Source: Pseudonocardia alni (lineage in GTDB: Bacteria > Actinomycetota > Actinomycetes > Mycobacteriales > Pseudonocardiaceae). From it: 64,000 bases of DNA. The stretch covers positions 4,588,001 to 4,652,000 of the forward strand of contig NZ_PHUJ01000003.1 in assembly GCF_002813375.1 (NCBI RefSeq), read 5' to 3'. The translations under genes were made by a program, and so were the position numbers. The notes below the pieces were generated by a model. It searched no databases. It was given only the letters and a program-made list of their open reading frames with translations, and had not been told where the DNA came from. Shown here in pieces: positions 8,329 through 15,861 of this stretch (the stretch's first letter is position 1; every line of letters begins with the position of its first letter).

Positions 8329-9546
8329 ATGGCGAGCACGAAGGACTGGTTCGAGACGGTCGCGGAGGCGCAGCGACGGGCGCGCAAGCGCCTGCCGAAG
8401 TCGGTCTACTACGCGCTGGTCGCCGGCGCGGAGCAGGGGATCACGCTGGCGGACAACGTCGCCGCCTTCGACGAGCTCGGTTTCCGCCCGCACATCGCGG
8501 GGCTGCCGCCGCAGCGGGAGCAGAAGACCTCGGTGATGGGCGTCGACATCGACTTCCCGGTCATGATCTCCCCGACCGGTGTGCAGGCCGTCGACCCGGA
8601 GGGCGAGGTCGCGGTCGCGCGCGCCGCGCACAGCTCCAACATCCAGAATCCGCTCAACCCCGAGCAGACCGTGTCGACGGCGATGGGCCTGTCGTCGTTC
8701 GCGTCCCGCTCGGTCGAGGACGTCTGCGCGGTCCACGACAAGGTCTTCTTCCAGGTCTACTGGGCCGGGTCGAAGGAGGACATCCTCGAGCGCGCCCTGC
8801 GTGCGAAGCGGGCGGGCGCCAAGGGCCTCATCGTGACCCTGGACTGGACCTTCGCCACCCGCCGCGACTGGGGCAGCCCGCCCATCCCCGAGAAGGTCGA
8901 CGTCAAGGCCGCGCTGCAGTTCGCGCCCGAGATGATCACCAAGCCGCGCTACGTGCTGGACTGGGCGAAGTCCGGGAGGATCCCGGACCTCAAGGCCCCG
9001 AACATGGCGCCCCCCGGCGGCGGCGACGCCCCCACCTTCTTCGGCGCCTACGGCGTCTGGTGGACCACCCCGCTGCCGACCTGGGACGACATCGCCTGGC
9101 TCCGCGAGAAGTGGGGCGGCCCGTTCATGATCAAGGGCATCATGCACCCCGACGACGCCCGTCGCGCCGTCGACGCGGGCGCCACCGCGGTCTCGGTGTC
9201 CAACCACGGCGGCAACAACCTCGACGGCACCCCGGCCGCGATCCGGGCGCTGCCCGCGATCGTCGACGCCGTCGGGGACCAGGTCGAGGTCGTGATGGAC
9301 GGCGGCATCCGCCGCGGTGCCGACGTCGTCAAGGCGCTCGCGCTCGGTGCCCGCGCGGTCCTGATCGGCCGCGCGTATCTGTGGGGGATGGCCGCGCAGG
9401 GCGAGCGCGGGGTCACCAACGTCCTGTCGATCCTCTACAAGGGGATCGACGAGGCGCTGCTGGGCCTGGGCAAGAAGTCGATCCACGAGCTCTCCCGCGA
9501 CGACCTGATCGTCCCGGAGAACTTCACCCGCGTCTCGAAGCTCTGA
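8329..9546 (+). CDS. mftD: MftD-like FMN-dependent alpha-hydroxy-acid oxidoreductase family protein
   Basis: FMN-binding TIM-barrel enzyme, 405 aa, with ATG preceded by GAAGGGG. Classical lactate and glycolate oxidases carry HGGRQ or HGARQ, where the Arg binds the substrate carboxylate. This protein has SNHGGNNLDG, with Asn in place of that Arg, as in the mycobacterial Rv0694/MftD group, and shares with it the opening WFETVA-AQ-RA-RLPKSVY and MISPTGVQAVDPEGEVAVARAA. MftD oxidatively deaminates the mycofactocin precursor, so this is the best family assignment. However, mftA, mftB, mftC, mftE and mftF are absent from the window, so the gene is an orphan or a paralogue with another substrate. 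The insert NIQNPLNPEQT, around residues 103-113, is not in the mycobacterial protein as I recall it. Confidence 0.65.
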   Translation: MASTKDWFETVAEAQRRARKRLPKSVYYALVAGAEQGITLADNVAAFDELGFRPHIAGLPPQREQKTSVMGVDIDFPVMISPTGVQAVDPEGEVAVARAAHSSNIQNPLNPEQTVSTAMGLSSFASRSVEDVCAVHDKVFFQVYWAGSKEDILERALRAKRAGAKGLIVTLDWTFATRRDWGSPPIPEKVDVKAALQFAPEMITKPRYVLDWAKSGRIPDLKAPNMAPPGGGDAPTFFGAYGVWWTTPLPTWDDIAWLREKWGGPFMIKGIMHPDDARRAVDAGATAVSVSNHGGNNLDGTPAAIRALPAIVDAVGDQVEVVMDGGIRRGADVVKALALGARAVLIGRAYLWGMAAQGERGVTNVLSILYKGIDEALLGLGKKSIHELSRDDLIVPENFTRVSKL

Positions 9547-9552
9547 GACACC

Positions 9553-9595
9553 CGGTGGTGCGGGGGCCCGGCGCGACCGGGCCCCGGCACCACCG
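9553..9595. terminator. Strong bidirectional terminator hairpin
   Basis: Between two convergent stop codons. The outer stem CGGTGGTGC/GCACCACCG (9 bp) and the inner stem GGGGCCCGG/CCGGGCCCC (9 bp) are separated by one mismatch and close on a 5-nt loop. No U-tract is present, which is normal for actinobacterial terminators. Confidence 0.75.
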
Positions 9596-9600
9596 TCCGC

Positions 9601-10494
9601 TCACAGCGGGTACGTGACCCGGGTCAGCTCCTCGGCGCGCTCCCAGAGCGCCCGCTGCATCCGTCGGTCGTGCGAGGCCGCCGTGGACCCGACCGGACGC
9701 GGGTTGCCACGGGCCTCGCCGATGCCGTCCGGTCCGATGTAGGCCCCGCCGGGCAGGTCCGGGACGGTTGCGGCGAACAGCGTCGGCAGCGCCCCGGCCG
9801 CCGCGGACTGGGCGACCACCTTGTTGAGCACGCCCATCAGCGCGTCCTGGACGGACTCGGTGCGCGACTGCAGGTTCGTCGCCGCGTACCCGGGGTGCGC
9901 GGCCATCGACCGCAGCCGCGACCCGGCCGCCACGAACCGGTGTTCCAGCTCGTAGGCGAACATCAGGCAGGCGAGCTTGGACTGGCCGTAGGCAGTCCAG
10001 CGCTCGTAGCGGCGGCGCTCGAAATTCAGGTCGTCGATGCCGATCCGGCCCATCCGGTGGGCCACGCTGGACAGCGTCACCACGCGGTCGGTGATCCGGT
10101 CGGCCAGCAGACCGGTCAGCGCGAAGTGGCCGAGGAAGTTGACCCCGAGCTGGGTCTCGAATCCGTCCGCGGTGCGGGAGAACGGCACCGCCATCAGGCC
10201 GGCGTTGTTGATCAGCACGTCGGCGGTGCCCTCGAACCCGGCGGCGAACTCGCGGACCGAGGTGAGGTCGGCCAGGTCGAGCCGGCGTACCGACACCGCG
10301 CCACCGAGCTCGGAGGCGATCTCCTCGCCGCGGAGGGTGTCCCGTACGGCCAGCACGACACGCGCACCGGCGTGCACCAGGGCCCGGGTGGTCTCCAGCC
10401 CGAGGCCACTGGTGGCGCCGGTGACGATCACGGTCCTGCCCTGCTGGGGCGGGATGTCCGCCGTCGTCCAGGGGGCGGGTGAGGTCCGGAACAC
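9601..10494 (-). CDS. Short-chain dehydrogenase/reductase (retinol-dehydrogenase-like)
   Basis: NAD(P)-dependent oxidoreductase with a Rossmann fold, 297 aa. The GTG start has AAGGAG upstream. The cofactor motif TGATSGLG is near residue 25, NNAG near residue 95, the catalytic Ser in TLSSVAHR, and the catalytic pair YGQSK near residue 167. The extra C-terminal region after YAATNLQ matches the longer SDR subgroup annotated as retinol or protochlorophyllide-reductase-like, whose bacterial substrates are mostly unknown. It is convergent with the MftD-like gene, with a shared terminator, so the two are not an operon. Confidence 0.88.
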   Translation of the reverse strand: MFRTSPAPWTTADIPPQQGRTVIVTGATSGLGLETTRALVHAGARVVLAVRDTLRGEEIASELGGAVSVRRLDLADLTSVREFAAGFEGTADVLINNAGLMAVPFSRTADGFETQLGVNFLGHFALTGLLADRITDRVVTLSSVAHRMGRIGIDDLNFERRRYERWTAYGQSKLACLMFAYELEHRFVAAGSRLRSMAAHPGYAATNLQSRTESVQDALMGVLNKVVAQSAAAGALPTLFAATVPDLPGGAYIGPDGIGEARGNPRPVGSTAASHDRRMQRALWERAEELTRVTYPL

Positions 10495-10573
10495 GGGAGG
10501 ACTCCTTCGCGGGGAACGGGACCCCAGGTCTACCCGCTCGCGCGGGGCCTTGCGCGCCCGCGCCCCGGACGGG

Positions 10574-11980
10574 TCAGCCCGCCGGCTCGCCGGTCTGCCG
10601 GTCCCGCCGGGCCGCGACCAGGGCGTCGACGAGCAGGAACGCGATCAGCGAGACCCCCAGCACCGGCAGCACCAGCCCGGTGAGCACCGCGGCGAGCCCG
10701 ACCAGCGCCACCGCGGCGGGGGAGGGCCGCTCCCGGGACCCGGGCGGCCCGGCGAGTCCGCGCGACCCGTCCGGCCGGGTCGGCCTGCGCAGCCACCACA
10801 TCCGGTAGCCCCACACGACCAGCACGACCACGGCCGACGCGAGTGCGGCGAGCGCGACCAGGTTGACGGTGCCGAACAGCAGGCCCATGTGCGCGTCGAT
10901 GCCCCAGCGGGCGAGCTTCGCCGCGACCGGCCAGTCCGCGAAGGCGAGCCGGTCGGTGATCGTCCCGGTCGCCGGGTCCACGGCGACCGAGTCCTGCTGC
11001 GACGGCCAGCTGCGCACCGTCTGCTGGACCGTCCAGGCCCCGCCGGGCTCGCCCGGGGTGAGCTCGACCGGTCCGGAGAGACCGTCGGCGCGCGCGGCGT
11101 CGAGGACCCGCTGGGCGACGGCCGGGACTGCCCGCGGGGCCACCGGTGCCGTCGCGGCACCCGTCACGGGCGCGGCCGCGTCGCCACCGGCGGCGGGCAG
11201 CGTGCTGCTGACCGACGGCGTCGTCCAGTCCAGGGCGGTGCGCAGCGCGCCCACGTTGGCCCCGGCGAACTGCGACCAGGTCAGGCCGGTCGCGGCGAGG
11301 AACAGGAACCCGACCGAGGCCCAGACGCCCACCGCGCCGTGCCAGGACCGCAGCCGCGACCGCGACGACCCGCCGGTCCGCGGCAGCAGCCGCTCCCGGC
11401 GTCGTCGTACCCGGCGGGTCACCTGCACCACGAGGCCGGACAGGGTGAGCACGGCCAGCCAGGACGCCGCGAGCTCGGTGTAGACCTGTCCGGGGGCGCC
11501 CAGCAGCAGTGAGCGGTGCAGATTGTCGATCACGCCGCGGGCCGGGAGCCACTCGGCGTAGGTGTCGAGGGTGGCCCGCACCTGCGCGGTGTACGGGTCG
11601 ACGAACACGGTGCGGCTGTAGCTCTCGGGCAGGTCGGCGTCGAACGACACCCGGGTCGTCGCGCCGGGTTCGCGCGACGGCCGGATCTCGGTGACGGGCA
11701 GGCCGGGCTGGGTCGCGACGGCCGCCTCGACCTGCCGGGACAGCGGGAGCTCCGGGCTGCTGACCGGGGCGGTCAGCGCGTCCGCGTACATCCAGCGCTC
11801 GATCGGTGGCGACAGCGTGTAGAGCAGCCCCGTCAGCGCCGCGACCAGCAGGAACGGGCCGACGAACAGGCCCGCGTAGAAGTGGATCCGGGTGACGAGT
11901 CCCTTCAGGCCCCGGAACAGCGGGGGCCGCTCCGGCGGCGGGACGGGCGCACCGGGCCGGGTGTCGAGGCCGGCGCTCAC
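10574..11980 (-). CDS. PepSY-associated transmembrane protein
   Basis: An integral membrane protein of 468 aa of the PepSY_TM (iron-regulated membrane protein) family. The GTG start overlaps the stop of the DUF5134 gene as GTGA, so translation is coupled. Hydrophobic helices lie at about residues 25-50, 165-185, 215-240, 380-405 and 430-455, around an extracytoplasmic region with a PepSY-like domain (VDPYTAQVRATLDTYAEWLP and VDPATGTITDRL). HFYAGLF in the first helix and DAHMGLLFG in a later one carry the conserved His residues of the family. Such proteins are linked to metal or haem handling or reduction. Position behind a SigC-like sigma factor supports a metal-related role, by inference. 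Confidence 0.85.
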   Translation of the reverse strand: MSAGLDTRPGAPVPPPERPPLFRGLKGLVTRIHFYAGLFVGPFLLVAALTGLLYTLSPPIERWMYADALTAPVSSPELPLSRQVEAAVATQPGLPVTEIRPSREPGATTRVSFDADLPESYSRTVFVDPYTAQVRATLDTYAEWLPARGVIDNLHRSLLLGAPGQVYTELAASWLAVLTLSGLVVQVTRRVRRRRERLLPRTGGSSRSRLRSWHGAVGVWASVGFLFLAATGLTWSQFAGANVGALRTALDWTTPSVSSTLPAAGGDAAAPVTGAATAPVAPRAVPAVAQRVLDAARADGLSGPVELTPGEPGGAWTVQQTVRSWPSQQDSVAVDPATGTITDRLAFADWPVAAKLARWGIDAHMGLLFGTVNLVALAALASAVVVLVVWGYRMWWLRRPTRPDGSRGLAGPPGSRERPSPAAVALVGLAAVLTGLVLPVLGVSLIAFLLVDALVAARRDRQTGEPAG

Positions 11981-12807
11981 CAGCCCGCCACCATCGCCGC
12001 GAGCATGACGACCATGCCGACGCTCATGGCTGCGTGGCAGGCGGCGTCGGAGCGCGCGCCCAGCCGGCCCGCCGTCCGCGCAGGGGCCCCGGTCCGCTCG
12101 GCGAGCGCCGTGGCCGCCCCCGCCGTCCCGGCCGTGGTCGCCGTCCCCGCCGGGGCCGGCTGCGCGGAACCGGTCTGCGGGGCCGCCGCGGGGTCGGCGC
12201 AGTCGCAGGCGGCCGGGTCGGTCGTGGACGCGTCGTCGGGCGTCAGCGGGTCCCCGGCGTCGCGGTCGTGGCTCAGCGCGCGGGCACCCCAGTACCCGGC
12301 GGCGGCCAGGAGCACCGCGCACAGCGTCACGGTCACCGCGATCGCCCACCCGGCCGGGCCCGCCGCGCGGGCCGTCCCGGACATGTCCATGGCGGCACCG
12401 CCGCCGTGGTGGGCGTGGGCACCACCGCCGCCCGCGGCCTCCGCCGGTGAGGCCATGATCAGCGGCATCGCGGCGAGCATCCAGACCATCGCCGCGGCCA
12501 TCAGTGCGTGCGCCGCACCCGCGACCCGCCCCGAGGGTCCGCAGGGCACCCCGCGCGACGCGGTGACCAGGAAGAACGCACCCAGCACGGAGAACAGGAC
12601 GATCTGGGTCCACAGCCCGGCGCTGCCGTACCAGGTCCAGGTCATGACGACCATCGCCGCGCTCATCAGCAGGTGCGCGAGCTCCGCGGTGCGGTGCGCG
12701 GCGGAGCGGCGCTCCGAGACCGCGGCGGCCCAGCGGGCCAGCGCGTAGAACCCGGTGGCGGCGAACACCGCCGTCAGGGCCCAGGCCAGCGGCAACGACG
12801 AGATCAC
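11977..12807 (-). CDS. DUF5134 family polytopic membrane protein
   Basis: 276 aa with about six hydrophobic helices. The GTG start has GAGGAG upstream. It matches the actinobacterial DUF5134 family: an N-terminal bundle with AELAHLLMSAAMVVMTW and a repeated pattern AAHALMAAAMVWMLAAMP, in which His and Met residues line the helices. A metal-ligand-like loop HAHHGGGAAMDMSG lies between helices, and a Cys pair (CDC) plus Ala/Thr-rich stretch precedes the last helix, which again has CHAAMSVGMVVML. His/Met/Cys clustering suggests copper or another soft metal; this is inference. It is first in a two-gene coupled unit with the PepSY protein. Confidence 0.8.
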   Translation of the reverse strand: MISSLPLAWALTAVFAATGFYALARWAAAVSERRSAAHRTAELAHLLMSAAMVVMTWTWYGSAGLWTQIVLFSVLGAFFLVTASRGVPCGPSGRVAGAAHALMAAAMVWMLAAMPLIMASPAEAAGGGGAHAHHGGGAAMDMSGTARAAGPAGWAIAVTVTLCAVLLAAAGYWGARALSHDRDAGDPLTPDDASTTDPAACDCADPAAAPQTGSAQPAPAGTATTAGTAGAATALAERTGAPARTAGRLGARSDAACHAAMSVGMVVMLAAMVAGW

Positions 12808-12961
12808 AGGTACTCCTCGGGGGCGGGGGAGGTGCGGGGGCGCACGCCGGAAGTGGTCGCCGGTGGGGCCCGTCCGGTTCCCGCCCGTACCGGTCCGGTG
12901 GGTGCGACGCCGGTCACTCCCGTCGTGACCGTCGGACCACGGTGGTCGGGCGGCGCGGAGG

Positions 12962-13091
12962 CCCGGATGCCGCGGCGGTCGGATGCGGCGGCGGTCGGGT
13001 GCCGCGACGGCCCGGGGTACAGCGGCGGTCGGGTGCAGCGACCGGGGGCGTATGCGGCCGGATGCCGCTGTGGTCGGATGCCGCTGTGGTC
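12962..13091. repeat. Degenerate 16-bp tandem repeat array between sigC and DUF5134 genes
   Basis: The 325-nt gap 12808-13132 contains no gene but carries short repeats of the type GGATGCCGCKGYGGTC. Copies start at 12965, 12981 and 12997 (16-bp period) and, after an interruption with another partial copy at 13031, at 13060 and 13076 (two identical copies). A period of 16 is not a multiple of three, which argues against a coding repeat. It lies in the 5' region of the DUF5134-PepSY pair, where it could hold regulatory sites. Confidence 0.65.
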
Positions 13092-13132
13092 GGGGCGGCG
13101 GCCCGGTGGGACGCGTCGGGTGCGGCGCGGTC

Positions 13133-13741
13133 TCAGGGGCGGGCGGCGCGCCGGACGCCGGGCGCGGCCGCCCCGGCGGTCCCGGTCCCGTCCTCGCCGA
13201 GCGCGCGCAGCAGGTCCTCGCGTGCCCGGGCGACCCGGGACCGGATGGTGCCGACCGGGCAGCCGCAGACCTGCGCGGCCTCGGCGTAGCCCAGGTCCAG
13301 GACCTGGGTCAGGACGAACGCCTCACGACGGTCGTCGGGCAGCGCGTCGACCAGCGTCCGCAGCAGGACGGCCTCCTGCGCGCCGGTGCGAGGCGCCGCG
13401 CGCTCCAGCACCTCCTGGGTGTCCTCGCCCAGGTCCCGCACGCGGGGCCGGCGGACCGCGGTGCGCACCGCGTCGACGGCGACCCGGCGGGCGACCGACA
13501 GCAGCCAGGTGCGGGCGGTGGAGCGGCCCGCGAACGAGGGCAGCGACCGCAGGGCCCGCAGGAACGTCTCCTGGGCGAGGTCCTCGGCGTCGTCGCGGCC
13601 GGCGAGGTGGACGAGGAAGCGGTGGACGTCGACCTGGGTCGCCCGCACGAACTCCGCGAGCGCGGCGGTGTCACCGGCACCCGCGGCCAACGCCCACGCC
13701 GTCACGGTGGCGTCGTCGTGGCGTTCGGGCACGCTGGTCAC
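13133..13741 (-). CDS. sigC: ECF RNA polymerase sigma factor, SigC-like
   Basis: A minimal sigma factor (about 202 aa) with only regions 2 and 4. Region 2 has DAEDLAQETFLRALRSLPSF and RTWLLSVARRVAVD; region 4 has REAFVLTQVLDLGYAEAAQV and CGCPVGTIRSRVARARE, the recognition helix. Both segments closely resemble mycobacterial SigC, including the start (DDATVTAWALAA) and ATQVDVHRF. The GTG at 13741 is chosen because the resulting N-terminus aligns with SigC; a GTG at 13783 is possible and neither has a strong ribosome site. No anti-sigma gene adjoins it, as in mycobacteria, where SigC has no known anti-sigma partner. It is upstream of the DUF5134-PepSY pair, its likely target. Confidence 0.82.
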   Translation of the reverse strand: MTSVPERHDDATVTAWALAAGAGDTAALAEFVRATQVDVHRFLVHLAGRDDAEDLAQETFLRALRSLPSFAGRSTARTWLLSVARRVAVDAVRTAVRRPRVRDLGEDTQEVLERAAPRTGAQEAVLLRTLVDALPDDRREAFVLTQVLDLGYAEAAQVCGCPVGTIRSRVARAREDLLRALGEDGTGTAGAAAPGVRRAARP

Positions 13742-13856
13742 GGTAGCCGTCGGCCGTGCGGGGCAGAAGCCCGACCCGGTCACCGTCCGCTCGGTGGGAG
13801 CACGGTGTGTGACCGGATCGGTGCTGTCCGGACGCTACCGTCGCAGGGTGTCCGAC

Positions 13857-14516
13857 ATGTGGGTCAGCTGGTCCGGGGGCAAGGACGCGGCGACGGCGCT
13901 GGCCGCCGCGCGGCGGGCCGGAGCGCGGGTGACCGGGCTGCTCAGCACCGTCACGGCAGGGCCCGGTGGCGCGGAGATCGCGGTGCACGGCGTGGGGGCC
14001 GCGCTCGTCGCCGCCCAGGCCGACGCGCTGGGCCTGCCGCTGCACCGGGTGGAGTTGCCGCCGTCGTGCCCCGACGGCGAGTACCGGGCCCGGCTGCGGG
14101 CCGCGCTCGCGCCGGCCGCCGCGTCCGGTGTCACCGGGCTGGTGCACGGCGACCTGGCGCTGGCCGACGTCCGTGCGTTCCGCGAGGAGGTCCTCGTCGG
14201 CACCGGGGTCACCGGGGTGTTCCCGCTGTGGGGCGCGGCGACCGGTGCGCTGGCCGCCGGGATGCTCGACGCCGGGTTGCGGGCGGTCGTCGTCGCCGTC
14301 GACCCGGGCCGGGTCCCCGCGCGGCTCGCCGGGGCCGTGTTCGACGCCGAGTTCCTGGCCGCGCTGCCACCGGGGGTCGACCCGTGCGGGGAGAACGGCG
14401 AGTTCCACACCTTCGTCACCGGCGGGCCGGGGTTCGCCCACGACGTGCCGGTCGCGGTCACCGGCACCGTCGCCCGCGACGGCCACGTGCAGGCCGTGCT
14501 GGCCCCGGCCGGCTGA
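13857..14516 (+). CDS. Dph6-type ATP pyrophosphatase domain protein (DUF71)
   Basis: Adenine-nucleotide alpha-hydrolase family protein of 219 aa. The ATP-binding PP-loop is at the extreme N-terminus, SWSGGKDAATAL, and the family core continues with VHGDLALADVRAFREEV and the C-terminal ENGEFHTFV, typical of Dph6/DUF71. In eukaryotes and archaea Dph6 amidates diphthine on EF2, but bacteria lack diphthamide, so the bacterial substrate is unknown. ATG 13857 is preferred over GTG 13848 because AGGG at 13845 is then correctly spaced. It is divergent from sigC and convergent with the DegT-family gene. Confidence 0.8.
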   Translation: MWVSWSGGKDAATALAAARRAGARVTGLLSTVTAGPGGAEIAVHGVGAALVAAQADALGLPLHRVELPPSCPDGEYRARLRAALAPAAASGVTGLVHGDLALADVRAFREEVLVGTGVTGVFPLWGAATGALAAGMLDAGLRAVVVAVDPGRVPARLAGAVFDAEFLAALPPGVDPCGENGEFHTFVTGGPGFAHDVPVAVTGTVARDGHVQAVLAPAG

Positions 14517-14541
14517 GACCGGGCCGGGCCCGCCGGGCGGC

Positions 14542-15696
14542 TCAGCCCGCGGTGCGGGAGGCGAGCAGCCGGAACGCCGGCGTCGGCAGCTCGGGGGCGA
14601 GGTCGACCACGCAGGTCCGGGCCAGAATCTCCAGGGTGCGCGGGCAGGCGCCGGGGCCGTGGTCGATCTCGGTGCCGTTGGCCGCGTACGGGTCGAACCC
14701 GGGGTGCAGCGGGTTGCGGGCCCGCAGCGAGCGCCAGTTCGTGTAGACGTGCCGGCCGGTGTCGATGAGCCGGTGCACGCCGCGGCGGGCACCGAACTCC
14801 GCCGCCGCCTCGGCCGACGGGAAGGCCAGCGCCAGCCCGGCGGCGTGCGCCGGGTCGTGGTGCGGCACCGGCTCCAGGTCGCGCCCGATCCGGTCCGACA
14901 GCGCCGACAGCATGATGTCGCGGTGCCGCCCGCGCCGGGCGAGCTGCGCACGCAGGCCGGCCAGCTGCGGACGCAGCACCGCCGCGGACAGCTCGGGCAT
15001 CCGCAGGTTGACCCCGACGATCAGGTCCGCGTCGGCCCCGGCGAATCCGGCGCGTTCGTAGCTGCCGACGTCGTGGTACATCGACGCCCGCTCGAACAGC
15101 TTCGGGTCCCGGGTGACCAGGGCGCCGCCCTCGCCGGAGCGGATGTTCTTGTGCTGATTGAAGCTGAAGGCGCCGGCGTGGCCGATCGACCCGGCCGGGC
15201 GCCCCCGGTACGTGACGCCGATGGCCTGGCAGGCGTCCTCGATCACCACGAGGTCGTGGGCGGCCGCGACGTCCATGATCGCGTCCATGTCGGCGACATG
15301 GTTGAGCATGTGCACCGGCAGCACCGCCCGGCTGCGCGGGGTGATCCGGTCCTTGAGGTCGGCCGGGTCCATCGTGAGCGAGGCGTCGACCTCGACCAGG
15401 ACCGGCACGGCGCCGACGGCGAGTGCCGCGGCGGCCGTCGACACCCAGGTGTAGGCGGGGACGAGCACCTCGTCGCCGGGGCCGACCCCGGCGCCGACGA
15501 GTGCCGCGACCAGGGCGCTGGTCCCGCTGTTGACGGCCAGTGCGTGCGAGGTCCCGAGGAACCCGCCGAGCTCGGACTCGAACCGTGCGACCTCCGAGCG
15601 GTCGCCGCCGGTGAAGCGGCCCAGCTCCCCGCGCCCGAGGACCCGGACCGTCGCGGCCATCCCCCGTGCGGTCGTCGCCATGGCGGCGAGTCCCAT
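14542..15696 (-). CDS. DegT/DnrJ/EryC1/StrS family PLP aminotransferase
   Basis: 384 aa; ATG with GGAGGAG upstream. These enzymes transaminate keto-sugars or keto-cyclitols in natural-product, LPS and antibiotic pathways. Evidence: NSGTSALVAAL near residue 57 (phosphate binding), YTWVSTAAA, IEDACQAIGV with the Asp that contacts the PLP ring nitrogen, and the Schiff-base Lys in SFNQHKNIRSGEGG. The C-terminal half is complete. It is divergent from a GMC oxidoreductase with 165 bp between start codons, so the two probably share a control region. Together they could oxidise a hydroxyl to a carbonyl and then aminate it; the substrate is not evident from the sequence. L-glutamine:scyllo-inosose-type specificity is possible but unproven. 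Confidence 0.87.
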   Translation of the reverse strand: MGLAAMATTARGMAATVRVLGRGELGRFTGGDRSEVARFESELGGFLGTSHALAVNSGTSALVAALVGAGVGPGDEVLVPAYTWVSTAAAALAVGAVPVLVEVDASLTMDPADLKDRITPRSRAVLPVHMLNHVADMDAIMDVAAAHDLVVIEDACQAIGVTYRGRPAGSIGHAGAFSFNQHKNIRSGEGGALVTRDPKLFERASMYHDVGSYERAGFAGADADLIVGVNLRMPELSAAVLRPQLAGLRAQLARRGRHRDIMLSALSDRIGRDLEPVPHHDPAHAAGLALAFPSAEAAAEFGARRGVHRLIDTGRHVYTNWRSLRARNPLHPGFDPYAANGTEIDHGPGACPRTLEILARTCVVDLAPELPTPAFRLLASRTAG

Positions 15697-15861
15697 ACCG
15701 TGCTCCTCCGGATGCGAACCGTGTGAACCGGACACGACGGTACCGGGCGGGTCGGCACGCCCCCGGCGACGGGAGGCCGGGAGCAGCCACAGCGTCCTCA
15801 CAGCCGAGCCGGGGCACCATCGGTGGCAGTACCGCACCACGTTCGGAAGGAACCGCCCTCC

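Noticed and set aside
12962-13091. Short repeats as a CRISPR array
   Set aside because: The units are 16 bp, directly adjacent without spacers, and no cas genes are present.
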